From positions 372,001 to 436,000 of the forward strand of contig NZ_NEFZ01000002.1 in NCBI RefSeq assembly GCF_002135205.1: DNA of 64,000 bases, in the 5' to 3' direction. This document shows, in pieces, positions 1 to 7,907 of the stretch. A model generated the notes under the pieces. That model did no database searches. It was given only the letters and a program-made list of their open reading frames with translations, and was not told the origin of the DNA. Source of the DNA: Acinetobacter sp. ANC 4204. Lineage in GTDB: Bacteria > Pseudomonadota > Gammaproteobacteria > Pseudomonadales > Moraxellaceae. Each line of letters opens with the position of its first letter. Position 1 is the stretch's first letter. Both the position numbers and the translations under genes were made by a program.

Positions 1-1
1 T

Positions 2-955
2 GGCTATAACCTAATGCGCTGCTTCTTCCTGCTCACTTTTGCAGCCGCAATTCCAGCAATCATCTCAGGTGGCATTGCTGAACGTGCCAAGATGCGTTCT
101 CAAGCTATTGCAACCGTTTTACTAGTAGCTTTGGTTTATCCTTTTTTTGAAGGTATCGCTTGGAATGGCAACTTTGGCTTACAACAATGGTTGCAAAGCA
201 CTTTCGGTGCAAGTTTCCATGATTTCGCAGGTTCTGTGGTTGTGCATGCTATGGGAGGGTGGATTGCCCTTGCTGCAGTTATTTTACTTGGAGCACGTCA
301 CGGACGTTATAAAAAGGATGGTCGGGTCAGTGCTCATCCACCCTCTTCTATTCCTTTCCTAGCCTTAGGTTCTTGGATATTAATTGTAGGTTGGTTCGGC
401 TTTAACGTTATGAGTGCACAACGTTTAGATGCAATTTCAGGACTCGTAGCAATTAACTCCCTCATGGCCATGGTCGGTGGAACATTAGCAGCTAACTTTG
501 CTGGAAAAGATGACCCAGGTTTCTTACATAATGGTCCTTTGGCAGGTCTTGTTGCAATTTGTGCAGGTTCTGATGTTGTACACCCTATAGGTGCTTTAAT
601 CATTGGTGCTATTGCAGGACTTATGTTTGTTAAACTCTTCACCTATACGCAAAACAAGCTCAAAGTCGATGATGTACTCGGCGTATGGCCTTTGCACGGC
701 GTATGTGGCGCATTCGGTGGGCTTGCAGTTGGTGTATTTGGTCAAAAATGGCTTGGTGGCTTAGGTGGGGTAGCTATGATGTCGCAGTTAATTGGTACAT
801 TGTTGGCAATTGGCATAGCCATGCTTGGAGGACTTGTTGTTTATGGCACTTTAAAAGCCACGATGGGGATTCGTTTAAGTCAAGAAGATGAATTCCGAGG
901 AGCAGACTTGTCTATTCATAAAATTTCTGCCAACTCTGATGACAGCATGTTCTAA
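2..955 (+). CDS. amtB: Ammonium transporter (Amt/Rh family), 3' part
   Basis: This is the C-terminal ~318 residues of an inner-membrane ammonium channel. The reading frame is open back to base 2, so the gene begins outside the window and the ATG at 14 is internal. Amt signatures are visible: the AAIPAIISGGIAERA segment, the first pore histidine in VVVHAMGGW, and the second in WPLHGVCGAFGG near the C-terminal third. At least eight hydrophobic segments follow one another, as expected for an 11-helix transporter. The usual partner glnK would lie upstream, out of view. The short C-terminal tail is cytoplasmic and is where GlnK normally docks. Family assignment is firm; the missing N-terminus cannot be judged. 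Confidence 0.95.
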   Translation, partial: GYNLMRCFFLLTFAAAIPAIISGGIAERAKMRSQAIATVLLVALVYPFFEGIAWNGNFGLQQWLQSTFGASFHDFAGSVVVHAMGGWIALAAVILLGARHGRYKKDGRVSAHPPSSIPFLALGSWILIVGWFGFNVMSAQRLDAISGLVAINSLMAMVGGTLAANFAGKDDPGFLHNGPLAGLVAICAGSDVVHPIGALIIGAIAGLMFVKLFTYTQNKLKVDDVLGVWPLHGVCGAFGGLAVGVFGQKWLGGLGGVAMMSQLIGTLLAIGIAMLGGLVVYGTLKATMGIRLSQEDEFRGADLSIHKISANSDDSMF

Positions 956-974
956 AATCATGTTCAATTTCAAC

Positions 975-998
975 GCGACCCTTATGGGTCGCTTTTTT
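975..998 (+). terminator. Rho-independent terminator of amtB
   Basis: A 7-bp GC-rich stem (GCGACCC / GGGTCGC) with a TTAT loop is followed by six T residues, 19 bases after the amtB stop codon. Confidence 0.9.
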
Positions 999-1008
999 AT
1001 TCTCTGAT

Positions 1009-1710
1009 TTAAACGTCAGTCATTGCTGTTAAATGCTTAAAAATCTCAGACAATGCCGTAATCTGTGGGGCATTTATTGTTACCAATGGTTGATGAAAGC
1101 CTGATAACCACAGGGCTTGCATTCCTGCCTGCTGTGCACCGTGTACATCATTAATCGGATGATCCCCAACAAATAAGCACTGCTCAACTTCAACATGTAA
1201 TTGTTGTGCCGTATCAATAAAAATATCTGGCTTTGGTTTAGCTTGTCCAAATAGCCCAGAAGTATTGATCACATCAAAATAATGCGCAAAGCCCAAGCCA
1301 TTTAATATAGACAAGCGTGTTGCATGACCACCATTTGAAATAATCGCAAGTTTATATCCCGCTTGCTTTAAATGGGTCAACGTTTGTTCAGCATCGGGCA
1401 TTGCCACAGCACAGCGACCAAATTGTTCAAACCAAAAATTACTTAAGTCATTCAAATCAGGAGCTGAATTCCAACTAAGCTCCTGTAGCAAAGCATAAGC
1501 CACTGAAGCACCAATACTTGTGTGGGTTAAATGTTCTTTTAAGGGATAGCCCCCATTGTCTATACGATTGACGATAGTCGCTATCTGTACAACATTTACA
1601 CTTTGTAATTGTACGTGATAATAATCCGCAAGCTGTTGGCTAAACGCAGCAACACTGCGTCCACGGTGGGTTAAGGTATTATCTAGATCAAATAAAACTG
1701 CACGTATCAC
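1009..1710 (-). CDS. HAD-superfamily hydrolase
   Basis: Cytoplasmic haloacid-dehalogenase-fold phosphatase of about 233 residues. Motif I is FDLDNT near the N-terminus (nucleophile and acid/base aspartates), motif II is the IISNGG segment, motif III is the lysine in QAKPKPDIF, and motif IV is FVGDHPINDV. A helical cap lies between motifs I and II, as in subfamily I phosphatases such as YjjG and the phosphoglycolate phosphatases. The frame is open to a TTG at 1725, but the GTG at 1710 starts directly before the conserved IRAVLFDLD and has a GGGA-like site upstream, so I prefer it. The substrate cannot be told from sequence. It is divergent from the PAP2 phosphatase gene and convergent with amtB. 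Confidence 0.85.
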   Translation of the reverse strand: MIRAVLFDLDNTLTHRGRSVAAFSQQLADYYHVQLQSVNVVQIATIVNRIDNGGYPLKEHLTHTSIGASVAYALLQELSWNSAPDLNDLSNFWFEQFGRCAVAMPDAEQTLTHLKQAGYKLAIISNGGHATRLSILNGLGFAHYFDVINTSGLFGQAKPKPDIFIDTAQQLHVEVEQCLFVGDHPINDVHGAQQAGMQALWLSGFHQPLVTINAPQITALSEIFKHLTAMTDV

Positions 1711-1826
1711 GCTGTCTTTTCCCAATATTGTTTAGACTCAACCTAACATCGAATTGCTTCACCACTTTAGCCTTAAATGAATAAGTAAATCACTGATTTT
1801 GCTAAAAGCGATGAAAGACCAAAACC

Positions 1827-1843
1827 GTTAAGCCTGCTTTAAG
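1827..1843 (+). promoter_or_regulatory. Putative PmrA box before the PAP2 phosphatase gene
   Basis: GTTAAG-CCTGC-TTTAAG matches the PmrA consensus (YTTAAK-N5-YTTAAK) at 11 of 12 defined positions. A possible -10 element (TGGAAT) begins 10 bases downstream, the same spacing seen at pmrC. The GTG start of the phosphatase lies 47 bases beyond the box. The consensus comes from enteric and Acinetobacter PmrA work; regulation here is inferred. Confidence 0.5.
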
Positions 1844-1890
1844 CTAACACTGTTGGAATAGCAACTTATTTTTATTTTACGGCGTATCTT

Positions 1891-2580
1891 GTGTCAGATC
1901 AGCAACGTTTTTTTCTACTTCAGTTTTTTATTTTGACACTTGGTTTTTCCATTTTATGGCTCCTCTTTCCAGTGGCAGGAACATTAGATTTACACCTGAT
2001 TCAACCCTATATGGATCGGACAGGTCATTTCCCATTAAAACGAGATTGGGCCTTAGCCGAACTCAATCATCGCTATGTCAAAGACATACTCATTGCAGTT
2101 TACTTGATTTACTTACTGAAATGGGTTGCATCGTATAAGTGGACTGCCCTAAAACCACAGCGCTGGCAAAGTGGTTATTTCATTGGCTTAGTCCTTATCA
2201 GCACCAGTTGCATTGGCATATTAAAATCACAATCTGGTCATGCATGCCCATGGGATATGACACTCGCTACCGCACATGATTTCTTTTGGGACTTTTCAGC
2301 AACAGCAGGTCATTGTTTTCCTGGTGGACATGCTGCCACAGGATTTGCTCTATTTGTGGGATATTTTGTCTATCGACTCACTGAGCCAAAACGTGCATGG
2401 TTTTATTTGTTTGCTGCCCTGATTTTAGGTTTTGTAATGGGCTGGGCACAAATGATGCGTGGCGCACATTTCCTCAGTCATAATCTTTGGACAGCATGGG
2501 TTATCTGGTTAATTAACGTATTGGCTTATGCATTGTTTTATAAACGTTTTCTTGGGACTCAAATAAGCCCTAAACTATAA
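1891..2580 (+). CDS. PAP2-family membrane phosphatase
   Basis: Polytopic inner-membrane phosphatase of 229 residues with about six hydrophobic segments. The three parts of the PAP2 active site are visible: a lysine-containing C1 region around KSQSGHACPWD, C2 with PGGHA (catalytic histidine), and C3 with RGAHFLSHNLW (nucleophile histidine). Such enzymes remove phosphates from lipid A, undecaprenyl pyrophosphate or phosphatidylglycerol phosphate. It starts at GTG 1891; the next in-frame ATG would delete the first membrane helix. It converges on pmrB and overlaps it by six bases. A PmrA-like box lies upstream, which makes lipid A or lipid-phosphate remodelling the likeliest role, but the substrate is unproven. 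Confidence 0.85.
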   Translation: MSDQQRFFLLQFFILTLGFSILWLLFPVAGTLDLHLIQPYMDRTGHFPLKRDWALAELNHRYVKDILIAVYLIYLLKWVASYKWTALKPQRWQSGYFIGLVLISTSCIGILKSQSGHACPWDMTLATAHDFFWDFSATAGHCFPGGHAATGFALFVGYFVYRLTEPKRAWFYLFAALILGFVMGWAQMMRGAHFLSHNLWTAWVIWLINVLAYALFYKRFLGTQISPKL

Positions 2581-3891
2581 ATTAAACATCACCTGAACTT
2601 GTAAGCCGCCCAGAGCTTCACTTTGCCCAAAATTCAATTTTGCCCCGACTTTCTCTGCGGCTTTATCGACAATGGACAACCCTAATCCACTGCCGACCTC
2701 TAAATGATGATGAACGCGATAGAACCGTTTTAAAATCTGATCATAAAGCTCGGGGGCAATTCCTGGTCCACTGTCTTCAATTTGGAGAATTGCTCGCTGA
2801 TCTTGCTTATAAATGGAAACATTAATCACTCCCTGCTCTGGGGTATATTTAATGGCATTATCAAGCAAATTATAAACAATCGAATGCACAGCTGAACTTT
2901 GACTCTTAAGCCAAATTTGTTCTTGTTGCTCTAAACCTAAATCAATATTCTTGGCAAGTGCCAACTCCATCAATTGCTCCATACAATCTCCAACCAAATC
3001 ACTTAAGCACACCTGCTGTACTGACTCTAAAGTAGGGACAGATGCATCCTGTTTGGCCAAATTAAGTAATTGAGAAACCAAATGCTGAATCCGAATTAAA
3101 CCTAAACTCAGATTTTTTAAAGCCTGATGTTCTGGAAATTCATGCAATAAAATTTTCATTTGCAAATTGAGTGCTGTAATCGGTGTTCTCAGTTCATGTG
3201 CAGCATCGGCAATAAACTGTTTCTGTTCTTGCTGGAACAATGAAATCCGTTCAAACAAACGGTTCATTTCGTTGATAGTCGGTAAAATTTCAACAGGATA
3301 ACCAGCTGGACGAATTGCCGTAAGCTCATGTGGTTCACGCTGTGCGAGTTCAGCTTTAAACTCATCTAAAGGCTTTAAACTACGTCCAATAATCCAATTT
3401 AACCCCCATAGCGCCAAAGGCATAAACAATAAATAAGGAATCAACATATTCGCTGCAAGTTCTAAAGCCAGTTTTTGTCGCACGCTCCGTTGTTGACTGA
3501 CCTGAATCTGATATTTTTCTGTAGGTAGAACATAGGTGTTCCACAAACCTTGTGCGGTATGGTGAGTATAAAAACCTGCTTTTTTTACAGGTTGTATTAG
3601 GAGGTCAAACTTATGTTCACGCTGTTCTGGAAATTCATACGACCAGACATCTACAAATAAATCCTCTTCATGATAGTGTCGACTTACTTCAAATTCACTT
3701 TTGATCGGAGCGGGGTCATGTTCTGCCACACGTTCAGCCAAATTTCTCATTTGTGCATCAAGTATTTCATTGGTCTCTTCAAGGGCAATCCGATAAGCTG
3801 CAATCACCAATAAGCAACCCATTACAATACTGAATAAAGAGGTGTAAGTGACCAGTTGTCGCTTTAAGGAAATTGAGGTTGCTTTTGCCAC
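2575..3891 (-). CDS. pmrB: PmrB sensor histidine kinase
   Basis: Inner-membrane sensor kinase of 438 residues, close to the length of Acinetobacter PmrB. Two membrane helices (about residues 11-33 and 147-168) flank a periplasmic domain rich in acidic and histidine residues (for example HYHEEDLF), as expected for a metal or pH sensor. A HAMP-like linker precedes the phosphoacceptor His232 (AAHELRTP). The N box is NLLDNAIKY, and the G boxes are DSGPGIAP and GSGLGLSIV. Translation starts at GTG immediately after the pmrA stop codon, so the two are likely coupled. Substitutions in this protein are a common cause of polymyxin resistance in Acinetobacter; nothing here by itself indicates an activating change. 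Confidence 0.93.
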   Translation of the reverse strand: MAKATSISLKRQLVTYTSLFSIVMGCLLVIAAYRIALEETNEILDAQMRNLAERVAEHDPAPIKSEFEVSRHYHEEDLFVDVWSYEFPEQREHKFDLLIQPVKKAGFYTHHTAQGLWNTYVLPTEKYQIQVSQQRSVRQKLALELAANMLIPYLLFMPLALWGLNWIIGRSLKPLDEFKAELAQREPHELTAIRPAGYPVEILPTINEMNRLFERISLFQQEQKQFIADAAHELRTPITALNLQMKILLHEFPEHQALKNLSLGLIRIQHLVSQLLNLAKQDASVPTLESVQQVCLSDLVGDCMEQLMELALAKNIDLGLEQQEQIWLKSQSSAVHSIVYNLLDNAIKYTPEQGVINVSIYKQDQRAILQIEDSGPGIAPELYDQILKRFYRVHHHLEVGSGLGLSIVDKAAEKVGAKLNFGQSEALGGLQVQVMFNL

Positions 3892-4572
3892 TTATGATTC
3901 AACCTGCCCCAAACGATAGCCCAAACCACGAATCGTTCGAATAAAATCTTTGCCCAATTTAGCGCGTAAATGGTGAATATAAACTTCAATGGTATTGCTG
4001 TTAATTTCCGAGTCCAAATCGTATAATTTTTCTTCCAAATTTGCTTTGGAAAAAATTTTATTGGGATGACTGACCAAAGGAATAAGTATCGCCCATTCAC
4101 GATTCGATAAATCAATCATTTGCCCTTTGTATTTAGCTAAGTGTAAATCCTCATCAAGCTCTAGCCCTGAAAAACTCAGCGTTTGTCGCTGATTTTGCTG
4201 TTTCAAAGCCCCGCTACGACGTAACAGAGCTTGTATACGGGCAAGTAACTCATCAAATTCATAAGGTTTAATTAAATAATCATCAGCACCTTGGTTTAAA
4301 CCATCAACACGGTTTTGTAACTGATCTCGTGCAGAAATAATCAATACGGGTAAAGTCGGATACAGTAGTCGAATATTTTTTAAGACTTGCATACCATCCA
4401 TCATCGGAAGACCCAAGTCGAGTAATACCACATCAAATGCATGTTGTTGTAACTGTTTTAAACCATCAAAACCATTATTTACCCACACCACATCAAACTG
4501 CTGATAGCGCAAAAGGGTTTGCGTGGACTCAGCAATCATAAAATCATCTTCAATAATCAATATTTTTGACAT
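3892..4572 (-). CDS. pmrA: PmrA response regulator (OmpR family)
   Basis: DNA-binding response regulator of 226 residues. The receiver domain has the acidic pair in LIIEDD, phosphoacceptor Asp52 in VVLLDLGLP, and the conserved lysine in IKPYEFDELLAR. The C-terminal winged helix ends in the recognition region NSNTIEVYIHHLRAKLG and GLGYRLG. It sits between pmrC (3 bases upstream) and pmrB (no gap). A perfect PmrA box lies upstream of pmrC, so the operon is probably autoregulated. Confidence 0.95.
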   Translation of the reverse strand: MSKILIIEDDFMIAESTQTLLRYQQFDVVWVNNGFDGLKQLQQHAFDVVLLDLGLPMMDGMQVLKNIRLLYPTLPVLIISARDQLQNRVDGLNQGADDYLIKPYEFDELLARIQALLRRSGALKQQNQRQTLSFSGLELDEDLHLAKYKGQMIDLSNREWAILIPLVSHPNKIFSKANLEEKLYDLDSEINSNTIEVYIHHLRAKLGKDFIRTIRGLGYRLGQVES

Positions 4573-4575
4573 GAA

Positions 4576-6234
4576 TTAAGCTCTCGCCTTGGTCGAGGTA
4601 CACTGTTCTAGCATATTATTTTTCGAATCAATCACTTCACTTTTCACCTCAAGTAAACTGAGTAAACTTGGGAATAAATGATCTTGACTCAATTCTTGGC
4701 TTTTTTGCTGAGCTAAGCAAGTCATTTGTTGTGGATTTTGCTTTTTCCATGTTTCAGAAAACCACATCAGCATCGGCACATGAGTCTGTTGGCTCGGTGC
4801 GATAGCATAAGGTGAACCATGTAAATACAGGCCGTGCTCACCAGTCGACTCACCATGATCGGATAAATACCAAAAACCCGTCTCAAAGTTTTGATTTTGC
4901 TTTAATACGCCAATCAGCTGGCTTAATATATGATCTGTATAAACAATTGAATTATCATAACTATTTTTTAGTTGTTCCGAGCTACAGCCTTGAATAGCAT
5001 TGGTCTCACACATTGGTTTAAATGGTTGAAAACCCACTTGTGAACGTTTGTAATAAGCAGGCCCATGGCTACCCATTTGATGCAATACAATTAAACGTGG
5101 GGTTTTATCATCACTCGCGATACTGGCAATATAAGCTTTGAAGCTATCCACCAAAATTCCATCCGCACACTCACCATCTGCCGAACACCACTTTTTCTGT
5201 ATAGGCTCAGGAATCTTAAACTGCTCCACGCGATCACACACGCCTTTGCAACCTGAATTATTATCAATCCACGTCACTTTATAGCCTGCACGTTGTGCTA
5301 AATCTAATAAGCCTTCACGATGTTTAGCCAGTTGTGCATCATAATTTTCACGTGTCATCCCAGAAAACATACAAGGTACTGACACAGCCGTTGCTGTACC
5401 ACATGAACTTACTTGGCTAAAGTTAATAACGTTGAGTTTTTCAAGTTCAGGATTGGTTTTTTTTGCATACCCATTTAAAGAAAAGCTTTCTGCACGCGCA
5501 GTTTCACCGACAACCAAAACCATGAGCTTCGGCAATTTTTTCTGTCCAACTTGTTCCACTAAATGCGCATCTTCACCATACTTCACGAGTGGTAAATGCT
5601 GCTGCGGTCTATTCTTTTTATAATACGACAGTGTTGAGCTAATCGCATTTTGCGGTGAAATCATCCCTTTAAGATCGCGATGCTCACGGAAAATAGAAGC
5701 ATAATCCACAAAGAAAACAAACAGCAGGCTGGCAATCACTGCCACGGAAATGGCACTACCCAATAGCTTATGTAACAAAACGGCCTTAAGCGGATCACGA
5801 CGAATCTTTACCTTAAAGAGAACGACCAATGGCAAGATCACCATCGTCCCAATCCAGAATAAAAGATGCCAAGACAATAAATCACGTACTTCATTACCAT
5901 CGGTTTGCATCATGTTTTGAATTTGATCAGGCGTGATTGCAACTCCTAAACTATTGACAAAATAGGCACTCATGCCACCAATCAAGATTAAAATAGCGGC
6001 AACAGATTTAGCGATTGGGCGCCACTGTATAATTTGAAACACCAGATTATATAATGCCAATATCACCAATACGGTCGCAGCAATGAATGCATAAGCTTTC
6101 AAGCCTTGGTATGGTGTGAGTAACTGAATTTGCTTATAAAACATAAAGTTTAATGCCACAGCTAACCACACAGCCAAATACGCATTAAAGCGTAAAAGTG
6201 ATATTTCTTTGAAGACAGACTGCAAATTGAACAT
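4576..6234 (-). CDS. pmrC: Lipid A phosphoethanolamine transferase PmrC/EptA
   Basis: Inner-membrane enzyme of 552 residues that transfers phosphoethanolamine to lipid A phosphates, lowering outer-membrane negative charge and polymyxin binding. Five N-terminal membrane helices (about residues 15-180) precede a periplasmic alkaline-phosphatase-like domain. The nucleophile is Thr245 in VVGETARAES. Metal-site segments are seen in the C-terminal half (LSDHGESTGEHG and HVPMLMW). Paired cysteines (CGTATAVSVPC, CKGVC, CSADGEC) fit the disulphides of this family. It is the first gene of pmrCAB, with a perfect PmrA box 48 bases upstream of the start codon. Confidence 0.95.
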   Translation of the reverse strand: MFNLQSVFKEISLLRFNAYLAVWLAVALNFMFYKQIQLLTPYQGLKAYAFIAATVLVILALYNLVFQIIQWRPIAKSVAAILILIGGMSAYFVNSLGVAITPDQIQNMMQTDGNEVRDLLSWHLLFWIGTMVILPLVVLFKVKIRRDPLKAVLLHKLLGSAISVAVIASLLFVFFVDYASIFREHRDLKGMISPQNAISSTLSYYKKNRPQQHLPLVKYGEDAHLVEQVGQKKLPKLMVLVVGETARAESFSLNGYAKKTNPELEKLNVINFSQVSSCGTATAVSVPCMFSGMTRENYDAQLAKHREGLLDLAQRAGYKVTWIDNNSGCKGVCDRVEQFKIPEPIQKKWCSADGECADGILVDSFKAYIASIASDDKTPRLIVLHQMGSHGPAYYKRSQVGFQPFKPMCETNAIQGCSSEQLKNSYDNSIVYTDHILSQLIGVLKQNQNFETGFWYLSDHGESTGEHGLYLHGSPYAIAPSQQTHVPMLMWFSETWKKQNPQQMTCLAQQKSQELSQDHLFPSLLSLLEVKSEVIDSKNNMLEQCTSTKARA

Positions 6235-6281
6235 CTTAAATTATGTCTTTGTGATCGGATGTCCCAATGTAGTTTTCTAAA

Positions 6282-6298
6282 CTTAAAACTCGCTTAAA
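6282..6298 (-). promoter_or_regulatory. PmrA box of the pmrCAB promoter
   Basis: On the minus strand the site reads TTTAAG-CGAGT-TTTAAG, a perfect match to YTTAAK-N5-YTTAAK. Ten bases further comes TACATT, a plausible -10 hexamer, giving a 5' leader of roughly 25-30 bases before the pmrC ATG at 6234. Confidence 0.8.
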
Positions 6299-6386
6299 TA
6301 GAAAAGAGCGCTGTCGCTTTGTGTCAATTCATAACAGTAAACTAAACTATCGGATGAGATTTTTAAGACCCAACGTATGATTTGAT

Positions 6387-6506
6387 ATGTGGAATACCCT
6401 TGCACAACCAGAACATGAATAGAAGTATGGCTTTTATGTGCAGAGCAAGTCGAAGGATTTTATGGTGGTGTATATTGAGCCACTAGATGTTTTTGTTTTC
6501 GGCTAA
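6387..6506 (+). pseudogene. Possible decayed short reading frame
   Basis: A 39-codon frame opens with MWNTLAQPEHE, has one in-frame TAG at 6420-6422, then continues KYGFYVQSKSKDF to a TAA. There is no convincing ribosome-binding site. I do not recognise the product. It may be a relic of a gene or chance; it lies between the pmrC promoter and the porin terminator, and the rest of this gap shows nothing else. Confidence 0.2.
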
Positions 6507-6566
6507 ACGAGAGAATAAACAAGCTCTGTGCTGAATGTCAGATATTAAGATTTCATCTTTTTGGGC

Positions 6567-6599
6567 AAAAATTAAGGCGTTTCATAAAACGCCTTAATT
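6567..6599 (-). terminator. Terminator of the porin gene
   Basis: A 13-bp perfect stem (AATTAAGGCGTTT and its complement) with a CATA loop lies 43 bases downstream of the porin stop codon and is followed by a short T run on the minus strand. Confidence 0.75.
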
Positions 6600-6641
6600 A
6601 GATCGGCTTTAGTCTGTGTATGCCTGAGCCTGTTCTACAGC

Positions 6642-7766
6642 TTAAAATTTGTATTCGATCCCAGTGCCGACTACAGGTTGCTTGGTTTCAAAAGATGCTT
6701 GTTCAAGTGTCAAAATTCCTGCATAACCATAAGCTTTGACTTGCTTGGTAAAGGCATAATCAGCACCTGCAATAAACTGCTGCGCATCAAAGTCGTCTTT
6801 AGCCGTTTTGAAGCTGGTTGAGTTTTGACTGTATTGTGCTTTCACTGTCCAAGCTTTGGCATTCGGCAAGTTATATTCAGCACCAATTAGCCAACCTTGT
6901 GCGTCGTCTATCGTAGCTGCGGCAGCATCATTGCCTTGTACATCCGCCACTTCAGAAGTTTGATATAAAGCTTTCAACGCCAAACCATTATTGAGATTGA
7001 CTCGACCAATGGCACGTAAGGTATCTGCTGCTGCAAAAGCACTGCCTGCCACCCCGCCTGTCACCTCAGGCGCTGATGCATTCAAAATACCACGTCCTGC
7101 AAAGGTTGATGGAATGGCCTTATCATAACCAATCCCGGCAACAAACTTTTTACTGTCATAAACCACTGACGCTGACCATGCATCGCCCAGACCACGTCCT
7201 GCAACTTTTGCTCCGCCTTTGGATTTTTCAATACCCCCTGCTTCACCAGTGGCTAACAGTGCAGTAGCTTTCAGTTTTCCTGTGCCAAGACCCCAAGCTG
7301 GCGTTTCATAGACCACAACATTATCTATACGGTTTTCACCAGTGAAAATCCCTGCCACATCAGCTTTGTTGGCCACATAGTTATTAAAGGTATCTACCAC
7401 TGAAGACAGTTGTTTAACGGGAGTATCAATTTTGCCGACTTTCAATGTCCCTAATTTTTGGTCTTGTAAGCCAACAAGTAAATTACGTGGAACAAAAGTA
7501 TCTGTGCTCCCCCCATTGTCCACATAGAAGGTAAATTCTGCTTGATATAGTGCATTTAAACGATCTGTGAGTTTTTCTTCGCCTTTTAAGCCTAAAAAGG
7601 AGTTATTAGAGTTCAATTCAACGACATCACGGTCTTTATTTGGAGAGGCATTATCTTCAGGTAAATAATCGGCCGTGACATCAATTTCACCATAAAAAGT
7701 AGGTGCTGCGAATGTTACCCCTGCCACTAGGCTTAAAGCGATTGCGACTGCAATTTGTGTTTTCAT
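6642..7766 (-). CDS. Gram-negative porin
   Basis: Outer-membrane beta-barrel protein of 374 residues. A Sec signal peptide (MKTQIAVAIALSLVAGVTFA, cleaved before APTFYGEID) precedes alternating amphipathic strands, and the chain ends in YKF with the terminal phenylalanine recognised by the Bam machinery. The segment NNSFLGLKGEEKL is typical of the Neisseria/Burkholderia-type porin family. The frame is open to a TTG at 7772, but the ATG at 7766 follows an AGGA site. It is a single-gene unit with its own terminator. Pore specificity is unknown. Confidence 0.88.
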   Translation of the reverse strand: MKTQIAVAIALSLVAGVTFAAPTFYGEIDVTADYLPEDNASPNKDRDVVELNSNNSFLGLKGEEKLTDRLNALYQAEFTFYVDNGGSTDTFVPRNLLVGLQDQKLGTLKVGKIDTPVKQLSSVVDTFNNYVANKADVAGIFTGENRIDNVVVYETPAWGLGTGKLKATALLATGEAGGIEKSKGGAKVAGRGLGDAWSASVVYDSKKFVAGIGYDKAIPSTFAGRGILNASAPEVTGGVAGSAFAAADTLRAIGRVNLNNGLALKALYQTSEVADVQGNDAAAATIDDAQGWLIGAEYNLPNAKAWTVKAQYSQNSTSFKTAKDDFDAQQFIAGADYAFTKQVKAYGYAGILTLEQASFETKQPVVGTGIEYKF

Positions 7767-7907
7767 TATCAAAATATCCTACGGTAAATTTGTTACAAAT
7801 ATTACCGTTCAGACATATATGACAGAACAATTAAAAAAATATTTAGTTATATTTTTTAATAATTTACATCACTATTTAGCATTTTTTGTGATTTATTTAT
7901 GAAAACA

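Noticed and set aside
14..16. ATG near the left edge as the start of the ammonium transporter
   Set aside because: The frame continues upstream to base 2 and the downstream sequence aligns to the middle of Amt proteins, so the gene is cut by the window.
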